This document shows, piece by piece, positions 24,994-33,855 of a stretch of 40,801 bases of DNA (positions within the stretch are counted from its first letter, which is position 1; every line of letters starts with the position of its first letter). A program made the translations under genes and the position numbers. The stretch is from positions 1 through 40,801 of the forward strand of contig DXJV01000075.1 of assembly GCA_019056785.1 (NCBI GenBank), written 5' to 3'. The notes beneath the pieces were generated by a model that was not told the origin of the DNA, made no database searches, and was given only the letters and a program-made list of their open reading frames with translations. Source of the DNA: Candidatus Heimdallarchaeota archaeon. Its GTDB lineage: Archaea; Asgardarchaeota; Heimdallarchaeia; JABLTI01.

Positions 24994-26448
24994 GTGCCCC
25001 TTGAAATTAGCTGCCAAAATTGCCAAGCAAAGCTACCACCAAGCCAACGTTCGCTTATTTGCCCATACTGTAGTGCAAGTGCGGTAGAATATCAGTTTGT
25101 TCTCAAGGAAAATCGTCCCTGTACGGTTCATAAAAATCAACGGGGGATTTGGCGCTATGAAGACTTTTTACCGGTATTCAGGAAGAGGATAACATTAGGA
25201 GAAGGAAATACCCCCATTCGAAAAGCTCGGCAACTCTTTAAAGAGAAAGTGCAGCTTTCCTTTAAAATTGAAGGTGCAAACCCCACGGGATCCTTTTTAG
25301 ACAGGGTATCGCCACTTATGGTTTCTGACGCTCTTAGTCAAGGAATGAAAACGCTCGTATGTGCATCCGATGGGAATCTAGGAGCATCACTGAGTGCGTA
25401 TAGTGCTGCAGCACAATTAAAATGCTATTGTGTCATCCCGAAAAACACCTCACCAGAGAAAAAAACACAGATGCAAGCATTTGGGGCAGAGATCATCTCC
25501 TTTGGCGAGACAATTGATGATAGCCTTAGCCTTGCAAAAAAAATGATAGAAAAGGGACGGTACCAGGCTACACCAGAGTACAACATTTTAACTATTGAAG
25601 GGACAAAAACAATTGCTTTTGAGATAATAGAAGAACTGGGCAGAGAAAACACCACCTCTTTTGACTTTCCAGAATATCTCATCATACCAATGGGAAGTGG
25701 GGGATTATTATACTCTATTTGGCGCGGGTTTAAACAAGCACAAGAAGCAAAGCTGTTTCCAAAAGAAAAACGGCTTCCAAAAATCATAGGAGTTCAAGTT
25801 GAAGGGTATGATGTAATAGTTAAATCACTGGCTACAGGAAAGATGAGCATTTCTACCACGGGAAAAAAAGGCAGACGCAAAACAATAGCAGATGCCATAT
25901 CAGTTCGAAAACCAACATATGGCGAGAAAGCAATGGAAAGCATTAGAGAAAGTAAAGGAACCGCAACCACTGTTTCCGAGGAAGAAATTATCACCGCAAG
26001 TAAAATGCTTGCACAGAAAGAAGGGTTATTTGTGGAGCTTAGTAGTGCAGCCGTTGTAGCTGCCGCAACACAACTAGTTGAAGAACGATTTTTCACTCGA
26101 GAAGATGTTGTTCTTGCAGTGATAACCTCGAGTGGACTAAAAACATCGCACGCATTTCAACGGAAAACCTCTCCTACTGGAAAAATCCGAGCATTTCGTA
26201 GCATGGGAACAAAGTTAGAAATTTTAACTCTTATTACCCAGAAGGAAGCAGATTTTGGTTATGCAATCTGGAAAGAGCTCGGAGAAAGCATCTCACTACA
26301 AGCTGTTTATCAGCATCTGAAAGAACTAGTGACAAAAGGCTTCATAAAAGAAGACGAAACAACAGAACGGCAAAAGAAATACTCATTGACAGAAAAAGGA
26401 CGAAAATTGCTGCAGAAAATGAATGAACTTGAGGAATTATTCAAATAA
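24994..26448 (+). CDS. Threonine-synthase-like protein lacking the PLP lysine, with C-terminal winged helix
   Basis: Residues 1-30 form a zinc ribbon (C7, C10, C23, C26). Residues ~50-400 are a fold-type II PLP domain of the threonine synthase group: GEGNTP, the KIEGANPTGSF block, SDGNLGAS (Asn of the cofactor site kept) and the phosphate-binding GSGGLL. The Schiff-base lysine, normally right after GSF, is Leu102 (codon TTA at 25297-25299), so normal catalysis should be impossible. Residues ~407-484 form a PadR-like winged helix (VYQHLKELVTKGFIKED...KKYSLTEKGRKLL). The protein therefore looks like a transcription factor with a ligand-sensing domain derived from an enzyme. It is divergent from pdxST. 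GTG 24994 has a GAGGA site at 24983-24987. A terminator hairpin follows. It could alternatively sense threonine or another amino acid. Confidence 0.85.
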   Translation: MPLEISCQNCQAKLPPSQRSLICPYCSASAVEYQFVLKENRPCTVHKNQRGIWRYEDFLPVFRKRITLGEGNTPIRKARQLFKEKVQLSFKIEGANPTGSFLDRVSPLMVSDALSQGMKTLVCASDGNLGASLSAYSAAAQLKCYCVIPKNTSPEKKTQMQAFGAEIISFGETIDDSLSLAKKMIEKGRYQATPEYNILTIEGTKTIAFEIIEELGRENTTSFDFPEYLIIPMGSGGLLYSIWRGFKQAQEAKLFPKEKRLPKIIGVQVEGYDVIVKSLATGKMSISTTGKKGRRKTIADAISVRKPTYGEKAMESIRESKGTATTVSEEEIITASKMLAQKEGLFVELSSAAVVAAATQLVEERFFTREDVVLAVITSSGLKTSHAFQRKTSPTGKIRAFRSMGTKLEILTLITQKEADFGYAIWKELGESISLQAVYQHLKELVTKGFIKEDETTERQKKYSLTEKGRKLLQKMNELEELFK

Positions 26449-26479
26449 CAAGAGCAAATTTCCGCACTGAAAAATGGGT

Positions 26480-26500
26480 GGCCTTTAATGGCCCTTTTTT
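26480..26500 (+). terminator. GGCC hairpin plus T tract
   Basis: A GGCC/GGCC stem with a TTTAAT loop is followed by six Ts, 30 bases after the stop of the winged-helix PLP-fold gene. Confidence 0.5.
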
Positions 26501-26575
26501 AAGCGCGTTCGTTTTGCCTTGAAGCGAAAGGATTTAAGGAATGGGGTAACGGAGATATTGTGGTGGTGAGAATAG

Positions 26576-27991
26576 TTGATCTTACGAACCTCTTTGATAG
26601 GGAAATCAGGAAAATTTATTGCCGGAACACCAAAGGAAATGGATATAAAACAACAACTATTGACTAGTGGGCTAATAAGCGCCATTTTAGAATTTTCTAA
26701 ATCAGTAAACCAACAGGAAATTCAATCCATAAAATTTCAAAACCATACAACATCTTTTGTTGATTTGCAAGAGTTTTTTCTGATAGTTGACCTGGCAGAT
26801 GATATTGAATCAAAAGCAAAAGAACAGTTACTAAAAAATCTCCAAAAGAATGCACAGGAGCTTTTAAAGAACCGGACCGAAGAGGATGTCTCTCTTGGTG
26901 AAGGCGACTTAATCCTGGAAGAAATTTTAAATGGCACCATTCCACCATTTTTTGGTTTGAAAGGGCAATCATTCTTCAAGAAGAAAATAAGCTCTTTTAC
27001 AATTTTTCACAAGAAAATTGGTTTTGAAACTGCGAATGTAAGAAATAAAAAAGTTTTCGCAGAAAGCCTTGCAGCTGTAATTGATAAAGGGTTAAAAGGG
27101 CGGCCCCCTTTAGGGCCTGAAGAACTCCTCACCGCATTCTTACCTCATCGAATAAAAGGTGCAACATATTATCTGACACTCACAAAAAAGGAAAATAAAT
27201 CCAGGGTGTGGACATTAGAAACAACTTATAGTAATAGTATGGAACTATTCAAACAAAAGCGATTGCTGGATAAACGGCTCAGAGAAATGAGAAGAAAAAA
27301 ACCAAAACTAACAATAAATAAAATGTTAACAGAACTAAGGGAGGAAGAAACGCCTCAAACCAAGAAAAAATTCGACCCCGAATATTTTTCACTGAATTTC
27401 TTAAATAAAAATGTTAAGAATATTGAGCGAGCGATTTTCCCACTTGTGACTGACGCGCCGGTGCTTGTCGTCGGAGAACGACCGGCAGTGAAAATAGTGA
27501 TAAACACATTGTTAATCTTCACACAACATCTCCTGCCAGATGTAATTGAATGGTTAACAACAGAAAATACCATTGCCTTGAATATTACGGGCATGGCAGC
27601 AGAAAAGTATGCTGTTATGAGAGAAGAAGGTTTAATCGACAAGCATATTACAACAATTAATCTGGATGAAGGAAAAGTCTACGGAAAAGAAACAAGCAGC
27701 TATTTCAATAAACTCTATACGAAAGTCAAAAAAATCTCCCCAGTGGTAGCTTACGCTGTAATAGGGAACGAGTTGGAAAAATTAACAAAAAATGCAATAG
27801 CACTGAATGAGTTGTTACTCTTACCTCGAGAGAAAGCACAAGAAGAATTCGCGAAACTTAAAGAAGAAAATACAAGTGAAGCGAGATTTGCAAAAGTGAA
27901 AAAACTTGCTTGCAGTAGAAATCCCTTTTTGAAGAAATATCTTGAACATCTAGAAAAAGGCAAACAGGAAAGTTATTTTGAGATGTTTTAA
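26576..27991 (+). CDS. Protein with longin/roadblock-like N-terminal domain
   Basis: The first ~95 residues begin with short strands (RTSLIGKSGKFIAGT), a long helix (GLISAILEFSKSV) and more strands (IQSIKFQN, FFLIVDLADD) ending in a helix (SKAKEQLLKNLQK), which is the order of longin-like small domains found with archaeal GTPases. The remaining ~370 residues are not recognised; they include a Lys/Arg-rich stretch near 225-265 and an alpha/beta region (APVLVVGERPAVKIVINTLL). The start TTG at 26576 is supported by GGTGGTGAG just upstream and by an in-frame TAG at 26573; there is no closer ATG that keeps the first strand. It converges with the HEAT-RING gene. The longin assignment is by pattern only. 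Confidence 0.6.
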   Translation: MILRTSLIGKSGKFIAGTPKEMDIKQQLLTSGLISAILEFSKSVNQQEIQSIKFQNHTTSFVDLQEFFLIVDLADDIESKAKEQLLKNLQKNAQELLKNRTEEDVSLGEGDLILEEILNGTIPPFFGLKGQSFFKKKISSFTIFHKKIGFETANVRNKKVFAESLAAVIDKGLKGRPPLGPEELLTAFLPHRIKGATYYLTLTKKENKSRVWTLETTYSNSMELFKQKRLLDKRLREMRRKKPKLTINKMLTELREEETPQTKKKFDPEYFSLNFLNKNVKNIERAIFPLVTDAPVLVVGERPAVKIVINTLLIFTQHLLPDVIEWLTTENTIALNITGMAAEKYAVMREEGLIDKHITTINLDEGKVYGKETSSYFNKLYTKVKKISPVVAYAVIGNELEKLTKNAIALNELLLLPREKAQEEFAKLKEENTSEARFAKVKKLACSRNPFLKKYLEHLEKGKQESYFEMF

Positions 27992-28093
27992 GGGAGAACA
28001 CAAAGCATTTTGATCCTTAACAAAGAAAAAAAGCCAATTCATTGAGGAAAGAAAAGGAAAATAAAAAAAAATAAAGCGAAGGAGGAGAGAGTT

Positions 28094-30157
28094 TCAACGC
28101 TTTTTAATGGTATGCTCTACCGGAACAATACCCTCAAGAGGGATTTTTTGGAGACAATGAGGACAGGTACCATTTGCTTTGACCCATTCTTGGAAGTGCG
28201 GGAGGTGCCCTTTAGCTTCACAGAGGGGGCAGAAACCATAAGTTTCTCCAAAAGAGATGGGCAATTTACAGATCTCACAATGAGGAATGGGTTCACCACA
28301 ATCAGGACAAAGCTTAAAGTCCTTTTCGATGGGATAACCACAGTTATGGCAGGTATAACTTCCAACCTCTTTGAAGCTGTCGAGAATCTTGGAAATAGCT
28401 TCTTCAGCTTCGATGGTTTCATCTTGAAGGATTTGTGGGATTCTTACGACATCTTTTTGCACTTGAAAAGCAAGCTCGTCGGGAAGCTCAAGCAACCATT
28501 TCTCAAGCTCCAGGGTATCTTTGAATTTTAGCAAACTGGCCATGCGTTCGAGAGAGATTTCACTATAACGTTTGATTATCTTGCGAAGATTTAATTCGCG
28601 CTCTTTTTGAAGGGCAATTTCAGCTTCAGCAGTTTGAAGCTTCTCCAAAATGTCTTGTTTCTTCAGCTCCAATTCATACATGACTTGCTTCTGAGCAAGA
28701 TTGCGTTCTACAGCACCAGACTCATAAGCTTGGATAAGTTCTTCATAATCATCAAAACCGATTTTCTTGCCGATCTCACTTAACATGAATGCCGTGAGGG
28801 AACGAAGCAACGAATCCTTATCTCTCAACAAAGGAAGAAGCTCAGGAATAGCCTTCAGAGGTTCAATATCAACAATCATTCGAGTCGCTTCATCTTTTAT
28901 GTCAATGTCATCAGTATTCTTAATTAGGCCAACTAACGCAGACGCATAACCTTTCTGTCCGAGCTTTAAGAGAGTTTCTTTAACAATTTCAAGGATTGCT
29001 TCATCCTCCTCGAGGTTTTGAAGCATATCCACGAGAGGAGGAATATCATTTACTCCACCAATTAATCCCAGTGCTTTACCAGCTGCCTTGCGAACATTAA
29101 AACTCGAGTCTTCATAAAGAATGGCAGTTAAAATTGTGCCGGAATTTGCAGCATTAATCTCCACAAGAGCATTTATGGCTTTGATGCGAATGTCATCATC
29201 CGAATCATTCTCAATAACAGATTCGAGGGCATGAATAATATCCTCTCCACCTATTTTAGCAAAGGCATCAATAACTTCCATCCGGAGGTCCTTGTTAAGC
29301 TCATCCTGCAAGATTTGAATCAGAATGTCTGTTGCTTCTTTGGAACGGATGTTCCCAAGAGCCTGGACCGCCTTCTCCCGTACGAGAATGTCCTCATCTT
29401 CCATGGCAGTCTCGAGCAGAATGGGAATGGCTTCTTTCGCGCGGATCTTCCCCAGAGCTTCAGCAGAGACTGCACGCTCATAAGATTGTGAACCTTCCAT
29501 AAGTCGGGCCATAAGTTTAGGAATAATCTTACTATCGCCAAGCTCGCCAAGCACAGCTTCAATGTTAACCTTGATCTCATCCGAGGAAACCTTTTTGTGC
29601 AGTTTTTTCAGCTTCGAAATGATCTCTTTCGTGCCAATTTTTGCTATCGTCTTAATAGCTTCGATACGCACTAATTCATCCTCTTCCTCATTAGCGGCAA
29701 TTCGTTCGAGAAAAGGGACAGCATCAGAGCCGGTAACACGCTCGAGTGTTTGAATGGCATAATAACGAATGGTTCGCTCCTCATAATCTGTAATGAGAGT
29801 CTTAATGGTTCGTTCGGCTTTTTTGGCGGCTTTACCAATCTTGGAGAAGGTATCAAGAATTAGCTGGAGAATTTCTTCGTCATCATAAAAACTATCGATT
29901 AAATCAATTAAATCAGGAACGGCTTTCTCTGCTTTTGCACCGAAGTTGCCAATAGTCTCTATAACCAAATAAAGAACATCATAGTCGGTTTCATTATGCA
30001 ATGTCTCAATAAGATCATTTAAGGCGCGTTCAGCTTGTTCTTGGAGAGACTGGAGCTCCTGAATGGCCTCAAATCGGACAGCTTCGTCAGGGTTATTGCG
30101 CAACTGGTACACAAGCTCTTTAATGCGCTCATTCAACTCTTTTTGCTCTTCACTCAT
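28094..30157 (-). CDS. HEAT-repeat solenoid with C-terminal zinc ribbon and RING-like module
   Basis: Residues ~1-470 are at least a dozen HEAT repeats (for example AVQALGNIRSKEATDILIQI and AINALVEINAANSGTILTAI). A charged coiled coil (~490-540) and a winged-helix-like segment (ISLERMASLLKFKDTLELEK) follow. Residues 600-620 form a zinc ribbon (C603, C606, C617, C620), and 627-668 a second zinc module with C627, C630, C643, C646, H651, H654, C665, C668. The end GHLPHFQEWVKANGTCPHC strongly recalls RING-H2 (GH..H....W....CP.C). Almost the same cassette ends the TPR protein at 37359-39176. A role as an E3-like or assembly scaffold is inference. The start ATG at 30157 is used. Confidence 0.82.
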   Translation of the reverse strand: MSEEQKELNERIKELVYQLRNNPDEAVRFEAIQELQSLQEQAERALNDLIETLHNETDYDVLYLVIETIGNFGAKAEKAVPDLIDLIDSFYDDEEILQLILDTFSKIGKAAKKAERTIKTLITDYEERTIRYYAIQTLERVTGSDAVPFLERIAANEEEDELVRIEAIKTIAKIGTKEIISKLKKLHKKVSSDEIKVNIEAVLGELGDSKIIPKLMARLMEGSQSYERAVSAEALGKIRAKEAIPILLETAMEDEDILVREKAVQALGNIRSKEATDILIQILQDELNKDLRMEVIDAFAKIGGEDIIHALESVIENDSDDDIRIKAINALVEINAANSGTILTAILYEDSSFNVRKAAGKALGLIGGVNDIPPLVDMLQNLEEDEAILEIVKETLLKLGQKGYASALVGLIKNTDDIDIKDEATRMIVDIEPLKAIPELLPLLRDKDSLLRSLTAFMLSEIGKKIGFDDYEELIQAYESGAVERNLAQKQVMYELELKKQDILEKLQTAEAEIALQKERELNLRKIIKRYSEISLERMASLLKFKDTLELEKWLLELPDELAFQVQKDVVRIPQILQDETIEAEEAISKILDSFKEVGSYTCHNCGYPIEKDFKLCPDCGEPIPHCEICKLPISFGETYGFCPLCEAKGHLPHFQEWVKANGTCPHCLQKIPLEGIVPVEHTIKKR

Positions 30158-30270
30158 TCTTTTATCAAATCCAAAGAAAGTTTGTATTATGTAAGATTAG
30201 ACAAATAATTATGTGCAGTTTTCCTTTAAGAAGTTTGATTTTGAGGCAGAAGAAAAAGAAAGAAAAGAAT

Positions 30271-30666
30271 TTAGAAGGCGACTTTTAAGCCACCTAACTC
30301 GAGATGGTGTTTGTCGTGCTCCCAGATTCTTAACAAATTCTCAGAACGAAGAAACGATTTCTCGTCGGTAACAATCTCAGGAACAGAGAGGAGGCTTTTA
30401 AACTGGTTAAGAAGTTCCGTACGTGTTTTTTTGAATGATTTTTTAAGTTCTACCAGAGATAAACCTTGCTTTTGAGCGATTATTTTATCATTCCATATAT
30501 TGTAGTCGAGCTTCTGTTTTTGATGAGAGAATTGGAATCCTTCTAAAGCATTAGCCTTTTTAGCTTTACAAGCACGAATTAGTTCGTTGTCCCACGACCA
30601 AATATGAATGAGAAGCTCTTTGAGTCCCAACCATTCGGGAGCGCAAAAGAGTCTCCCAAGCCACTA
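30271..30666 (-). pseudogene. DinB/ClbS-DfsB-like four-helix-bundle protein, N-terminus missing
   Basis: The readable frame (119 residues from a TTG at 30630) matches the ClbS/DfsB branch of DinB-like proteins: KELLIHIWSWDNELI, then EGFQFSHQKQKLDYNIWNDK and KSFKKTRTELLNQFKSL, then IWEHDKHHLELG. Homology continues upstream of that TTG (APEWLGLKELL), but a TAG at 30664-30666 closes the frame and no start codon lies between. The family usually has ~30 more residues before the PEW motif. It is therefore a truncated or frameshifted gene, or one with a non-standard start. Family members sequester or detoxify electrophiles; this copy may be inactive. Confidence 0.6.
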
Positions 30667-30786
30667 ATGATCTTTGTGGTTTATTCTGTTCGAGTGATAT
30701 GATCTTTTAGAGTAAGAGCAAACATGGTTTAGACATGGGGAAAAACACATTAATTTATATTTCTTACTTACGCAAAGTGACTACAA

Positions 30787-31785
30787 ATGACCCTCCGACC
30801 GGCAAAACAACAAAAAGGCGGTTATGTAATCAAAACCTTACGCGAAAAAGGAGCCGAGACAATAGAAGGTTTAAAGAGAGAGGGAGTGCTGGATCAAACG
30901 AGGGAGGTGGTAGCCGACGGGGAGTTTCTCTGGATACCGGTAAAAAAGAAGATTAAAGGTGCTAAAAAGAGAGTCATGCCACAAAAAAAGATGAAACACT
31001 TAAGAAAAAGTTTGAAAGAGGAATTTGGGCTCAAGGCTTTCGACGTTATTGGAGAGACAATTGTTCTTTTCCTCCCTCAAGAATTGGAGGAGAAAGCACA
31101 AGAAATTGGGGAGTATCTTTTAAAGCTCTACCCAAAAGTGAAAGCGGTCTATAAAGAAGTAGGAAAAACCAAAGGAACATTTCGAGTGCAACAGAAAAAA
31201 TTGCTAGCCGGAAGTGGCTCAGAAACTATCCACACTGAACACGGCTTAAAATTCAAGCTGGATGTCACAGAAGTGTTTTTCTCACCACGCCAGTTAACCG
31301 AACGATTACAAATCACAAAATTTGTAAAAAAAGGAGAAAAAGTCTGCGTCTTTTTTTCAGGGATAGGAGCAATTCCAATTTACTTAGCAAAATATACTGA
31401 AGCAAAAGAAATAATCGGTATAGAATTAAATAAAAAGGCGCATGACTACGCTTTGCAGAATGTAAAATTAAACAAAATAGAGCCCCAACGAGTGCAACTA
31501 ATAAATGATGATGTTCGAAAGGTTGCACGGAAATGGGAGAAGGAAAAGAGAACGTTTTCACTGGTCATACTTGCAGAACCTAAAAATGAGCCCTCAATGT
31601 TTCAAGAAGCGAAGACCATTCTTAGAGAGAAAACAGGAAGGATTTTACTGTCCTTTGTGGGAACAAAAGCAATTTATGAACGAAGGATTGCTGAAATAGA
31701 AAAAGAAGGATTTATCGTCAAAAAAATCTTTGAAAAGAAACGGCTTGGTCCACAGGAAAGCCGCTATCTACTACTATGCCAATAA
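30787..31785 (+). CDS. Trm5/TYW2-family tRNA methyltransferase
   Basis: Trm5 methylates G37 of tRNA (m1G37), and relatives act in wyosine synthesis. The 332-residue protein has the TEVFFSPRQLTERLQI block, the SAM-binding FFSGIGAIPIYLAKY motif, IIGIELNKKAHDYALQNVKLNK (acidic Glu for SAM ribose) and LINDDVRK. The catalytic-motif equivalent is VILAEPKNEPSMF, which deviates from the usual proline-rich NPP/MPRP of Trm5, so the exact role within the COG2520 family is open. The ATG at 30787 follows a TAATTTATAT box at 30751-30760 by the right distance for leaderless transcription. Two terminator hairpins follow the stop. Confidence 0.85.
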   Translation: MTLRPAKQQKGGYVIKTLREKGAETIEGLKREGVLDQTREVVADGEFLWIPVKKKIKGAKKRVMPQKKMKHLRKSLKEEFGLKAFDVIGETIVLFLPQELEEKAQEIGEYLLKLYPKVKAVYKEVGKTKGTFRVQQKKLLAGSGSETIHTEHGLKFKLDVTEVFFSPRQLTERLQITKFVKKGEKVCVFFSGIGAIPIYLAKYTEAKEIIGIELNKKAHDYALQNVKLNKIEPQRVQLINDDVRKVARKWEKEKRTFSLVILAEPKNEPSMFQEAKTILREKTGRILLSFVGTKAIYERRIAEIEKEGFIVKKIFEKKRLGPQESRYLLLCQ

Positions 31786-31786
31786 T

Positions 31787-31847
31787 AGGCGTGTTATTGG
31801 AACAGTGCCTTTTTAACTGGAAAAAACGATTATTTAGCCGTTTTTTC
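31787..31847 (+). terminator. Two consecutive terminator hairpins
   Basis: The first is AGGC...GCCT with an inner TGTT/AACA and a TTTTT tail (about 31787-31815). The second is a perfect nine-base stem GAAAAAACG/CGTTTTTTC (31820-31828 and 31839-31847). Together they end the Trm5 transcript. Confidence 0.55.
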
Positions 31848-32026
31848 AACTACAGCTATTTATTACTGACTCTTTTTTTTATCCGATAGAGTAAAATTAC
31901 AAAAACAAACGTTCATTTTTACCTGTTCTTACCTACTTTTTTAAGATAAATAGTAAACGATAATCTTTTTTAGATTAAGAACATACATAATTAGTTTTTA
32001 AACAAAAAAGGAGCAACAAAGGAAAA

Positions 32027-33334
32027 ATGAACAGTCAGAATAAACAGGATTTTGTTGTCATCTCTAAGGCAAAGCCAATGAATTACAAAACCAATTATGT
32101 TTATTTGCCGAAAGATTATGGCTCAAAGAACTATTTTGAACGAGCAGACGTCCAAGCAATCCGAAATGTTGTTTTCCAAAATCTGGACATATTAAATGAC
32201 AAAAGCCAATTTCTCCAGAAGATGCGAAATAAGAAGCTCATCCTTAAACCAAATCTTGTTGGCGTTTTTCGTGACATCGGCTTCTCACCTGCAATAGTCC
32301 CCCAATCGACTGACCCGAGAGTATTAGATGCCATTGTCGAGTACTTTACGCCATTTGTTGATGAGATCATTATTGCCGAAGCATCAGGAAGTGGCTTTCC
32401 TACAAGAACATCATTTAAGTTGGCTGGGCTTGACAGATTGGCCAAATATAGGGGCATTCAATTAGCATGCTTAGAAGAACAGCCAGTTGAGAGATACTAT
32501 TTGCCAAAAGCTAAAGCAATGAAGGAATGTCTTATTCCAGCTATTTTCGGCGAAGTGGTCCGGAAGGAAGCAAGCTACATTTCCATCCCAAAAATGAAGA
32601 CAAACATGTATACCGAGGTGACTTTAGGGTTTAAAAATGCCATGGGGATTATCCCCTTAAATTTGCGTCAAAGAGACCATAACTACAATCTTGAACAAAA
32701 ATTGGTGGACCTCTTATTCCTTCTAAAACCTGATGTGACAATCATTGATGGAATTGTTGGAGGGCAAGGGCAAATCCCCGCAACCGCCGAACCAATTGAA
32801 AGTGGTATTGTTATTAGCGGAACAAATGTCGTTGAAACAGACCGTGTCGCTACAGAGATCATGGGATTGAAAGCAGAGAAAGTAAAACTCATCCACCTGG
32901 CTAAAAAAATGGGCTTTGGAAATGACAGCATAGAAATCATAGGTGAGAAAGAACCAATACCCTTCAAACAAGCAGACCCCTCGTTAATGAACGATGCCTT
33001 CCACGAAAAATTCCCCAAAGTTACCGCCCTTATTGGTCATCAGTTAAAAACCGCACCAAAAATAACCGACTTGAAGAAGGTAAAGAAGAACGATTTGAAA
33101 AAAATGGAGTTGGCATGCCGTGGTGGATGTCTAGTAGCTACACGAATGGCCTTCGAATTGTTAGCCGCTGAGGAACAAAAAATCCCTCCAATGACTATTA
33201 TCATTGGAAAAGGCGTCATTGTAAATGGCAAGGGCCCATATTATTTTAACAGAGAGGGCAAAGTATACACATTGAAAAAAATAGCCGAAATCAAACAACC
33301 CGTACTGGCAGTAGGAAGCTGTACAAGTCACTAA
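32027..33334 (+). CDS. DUF362 domain protein without ferredoxin clusters
   Basis: The 435-residue protein has the DUF362 blocks LILKPNLVGVFRDIG, EIIIAEASGSGF, the ISIPKMKTNMYTEVTLGFKN motif and IIDGIVGGQGQIP. Unlike the DUF362 protein at 3439, it has no four-cysteine ferredoxin repeats and no hydrophobic tail; instead the C-terminal third has a few cysteines (ACRGGC near residue 364 and GSCTSH at the end). The ATG at 32027 has AAGGAG at about 32009-32014. Enzymatic function is unknown for this family. Confidence 0.85.
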   Translation: MNSQNKQDFVVISKAKPMNYKTNYVYLPKDYGSKNYFERADVQAIRNVVFQNLDILNDKSQFLQKMRNKKLILKPNLVGVFRDIGFSPAIVPQSTDPRVLDAIVEYFTPFVDEIIIAEASGSGFPTRTSFKLAGLDRLAKYRGIQLACLEEQPVERYYLPKAKAMKECLIPAIFGEVVRKEASYISIPKMKTNMYTEVTLGFKNAMGIIPLNLRQRDHNYNLEQKLVDLLFLLKPDVTIIDGIVGGQGQIPATAEPIESGIVISGTNVVETDRVATEIMGLKAEKVKLIHLAKKMGFGNDSIEIIGEKEPIPFKQADPSLMNDAFHEKFPKVTALIGHQLKTAPKITDLKKVKKNDLKKMELACRGGCLVATRMAFELLAAEEQKIPPMTIIIGKGVIVNGKGPYYFNREGKVYTLKKIAEIKQPVLAVGSCTSH

Positions 33335-33385
33335 AAAGATCTTACAGACATCTATATTGAAGGCTGTCTCTTCCATCCCGGCTTA

Positions 33386-33685
33386 GTGCATGTGAAACTC
33401 CACAAACTAACAAAGTCAAAATGTAAAATGACCGGCTTTAAAAATAAACATTTATTGAAACTAATAACAGACACACTAAAAATGCGAAAAATACGCCGCA
33501 AACGGATAAAAAATGGACAATATGTTGACATCGGCCTAGACGAAGTTGAAACTGAAGCACAATACCCAAAAACCACCATAGACCCAACATTGGACTTTAT
33601 TGAATGGGAGCTCGCAGAAATGACAAAACAGCGGAAAAAAGCGCTTATAAAAGACGAATGGAAGTCACTTATGATCCTTTTCTAG
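33386..33685 (+). CDS. Short basic hypothetical protein
   Basis: A 99-codon ORF of unknown function starts with GTG 33386 (ATG 33428 is also possible). It is Lys/Arg-rich in its first half (KMRKIRRKRIKNGQ) and ends with an acidic/Trp-containing helix (DFIEWELAEMTKQRKKAL). A clear terminator hairpin directly at its stop supports that it is expressed. It could be a nucleic-acid-binding peptide, but nothing proves this. Confidence 0.45.
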   Translation: MHVKLHKLTKSKCKMTGFKNKHLLKLITDTLKMRKIRRKRIKNGQYVDIGLDEVETEAQYPKTTIDPTLDFIEWELAEMTKQRKKALIKDEWKSLMILF

Positions 33686-33711
33686 GGGAGAATTTTCCCC
33701 TGCCTTTTTTT
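33684..33711 (+). terminator. Hairpin AGGGGA/TCCCCT plus T tract
   Basis: A six-base stem (33684-33689 with 33696-33701) with a six-base loop is followed by seven Ts. Confidence 0.6.
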
Positions 33712-33855
33712 GTATATCCTCTTGAAATTTTGAGTCAGGCTAAAAAAGCAAAGTGGTATTTTGATTAAATTGCCCGTTCGGAAAAATTCCGATTACATAA
33801 TATTTATATTTTTCAATTTGAAGAAGAGTCTATCTTTTGTGTGGAGATGAAATTA

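Noticed and set aside
25291..25302. Lys-to-Leu change in the PLP-fold protein as a sequencing error
   Set aside because: AAA/AAG to TTA needs at least two base changes, and the presence of a fused winged helix also points to a non-enzymatic role; kept as a finding, though reads should be checked.
26555..26660. GTG-started frame overlapping the longin-like gene start (frameshift idea)
   Set aside because: The TTG frame gives a good first strand for the domain and has its own ribosome binding site; the alternative frame stops after ~36 codons with no homology.
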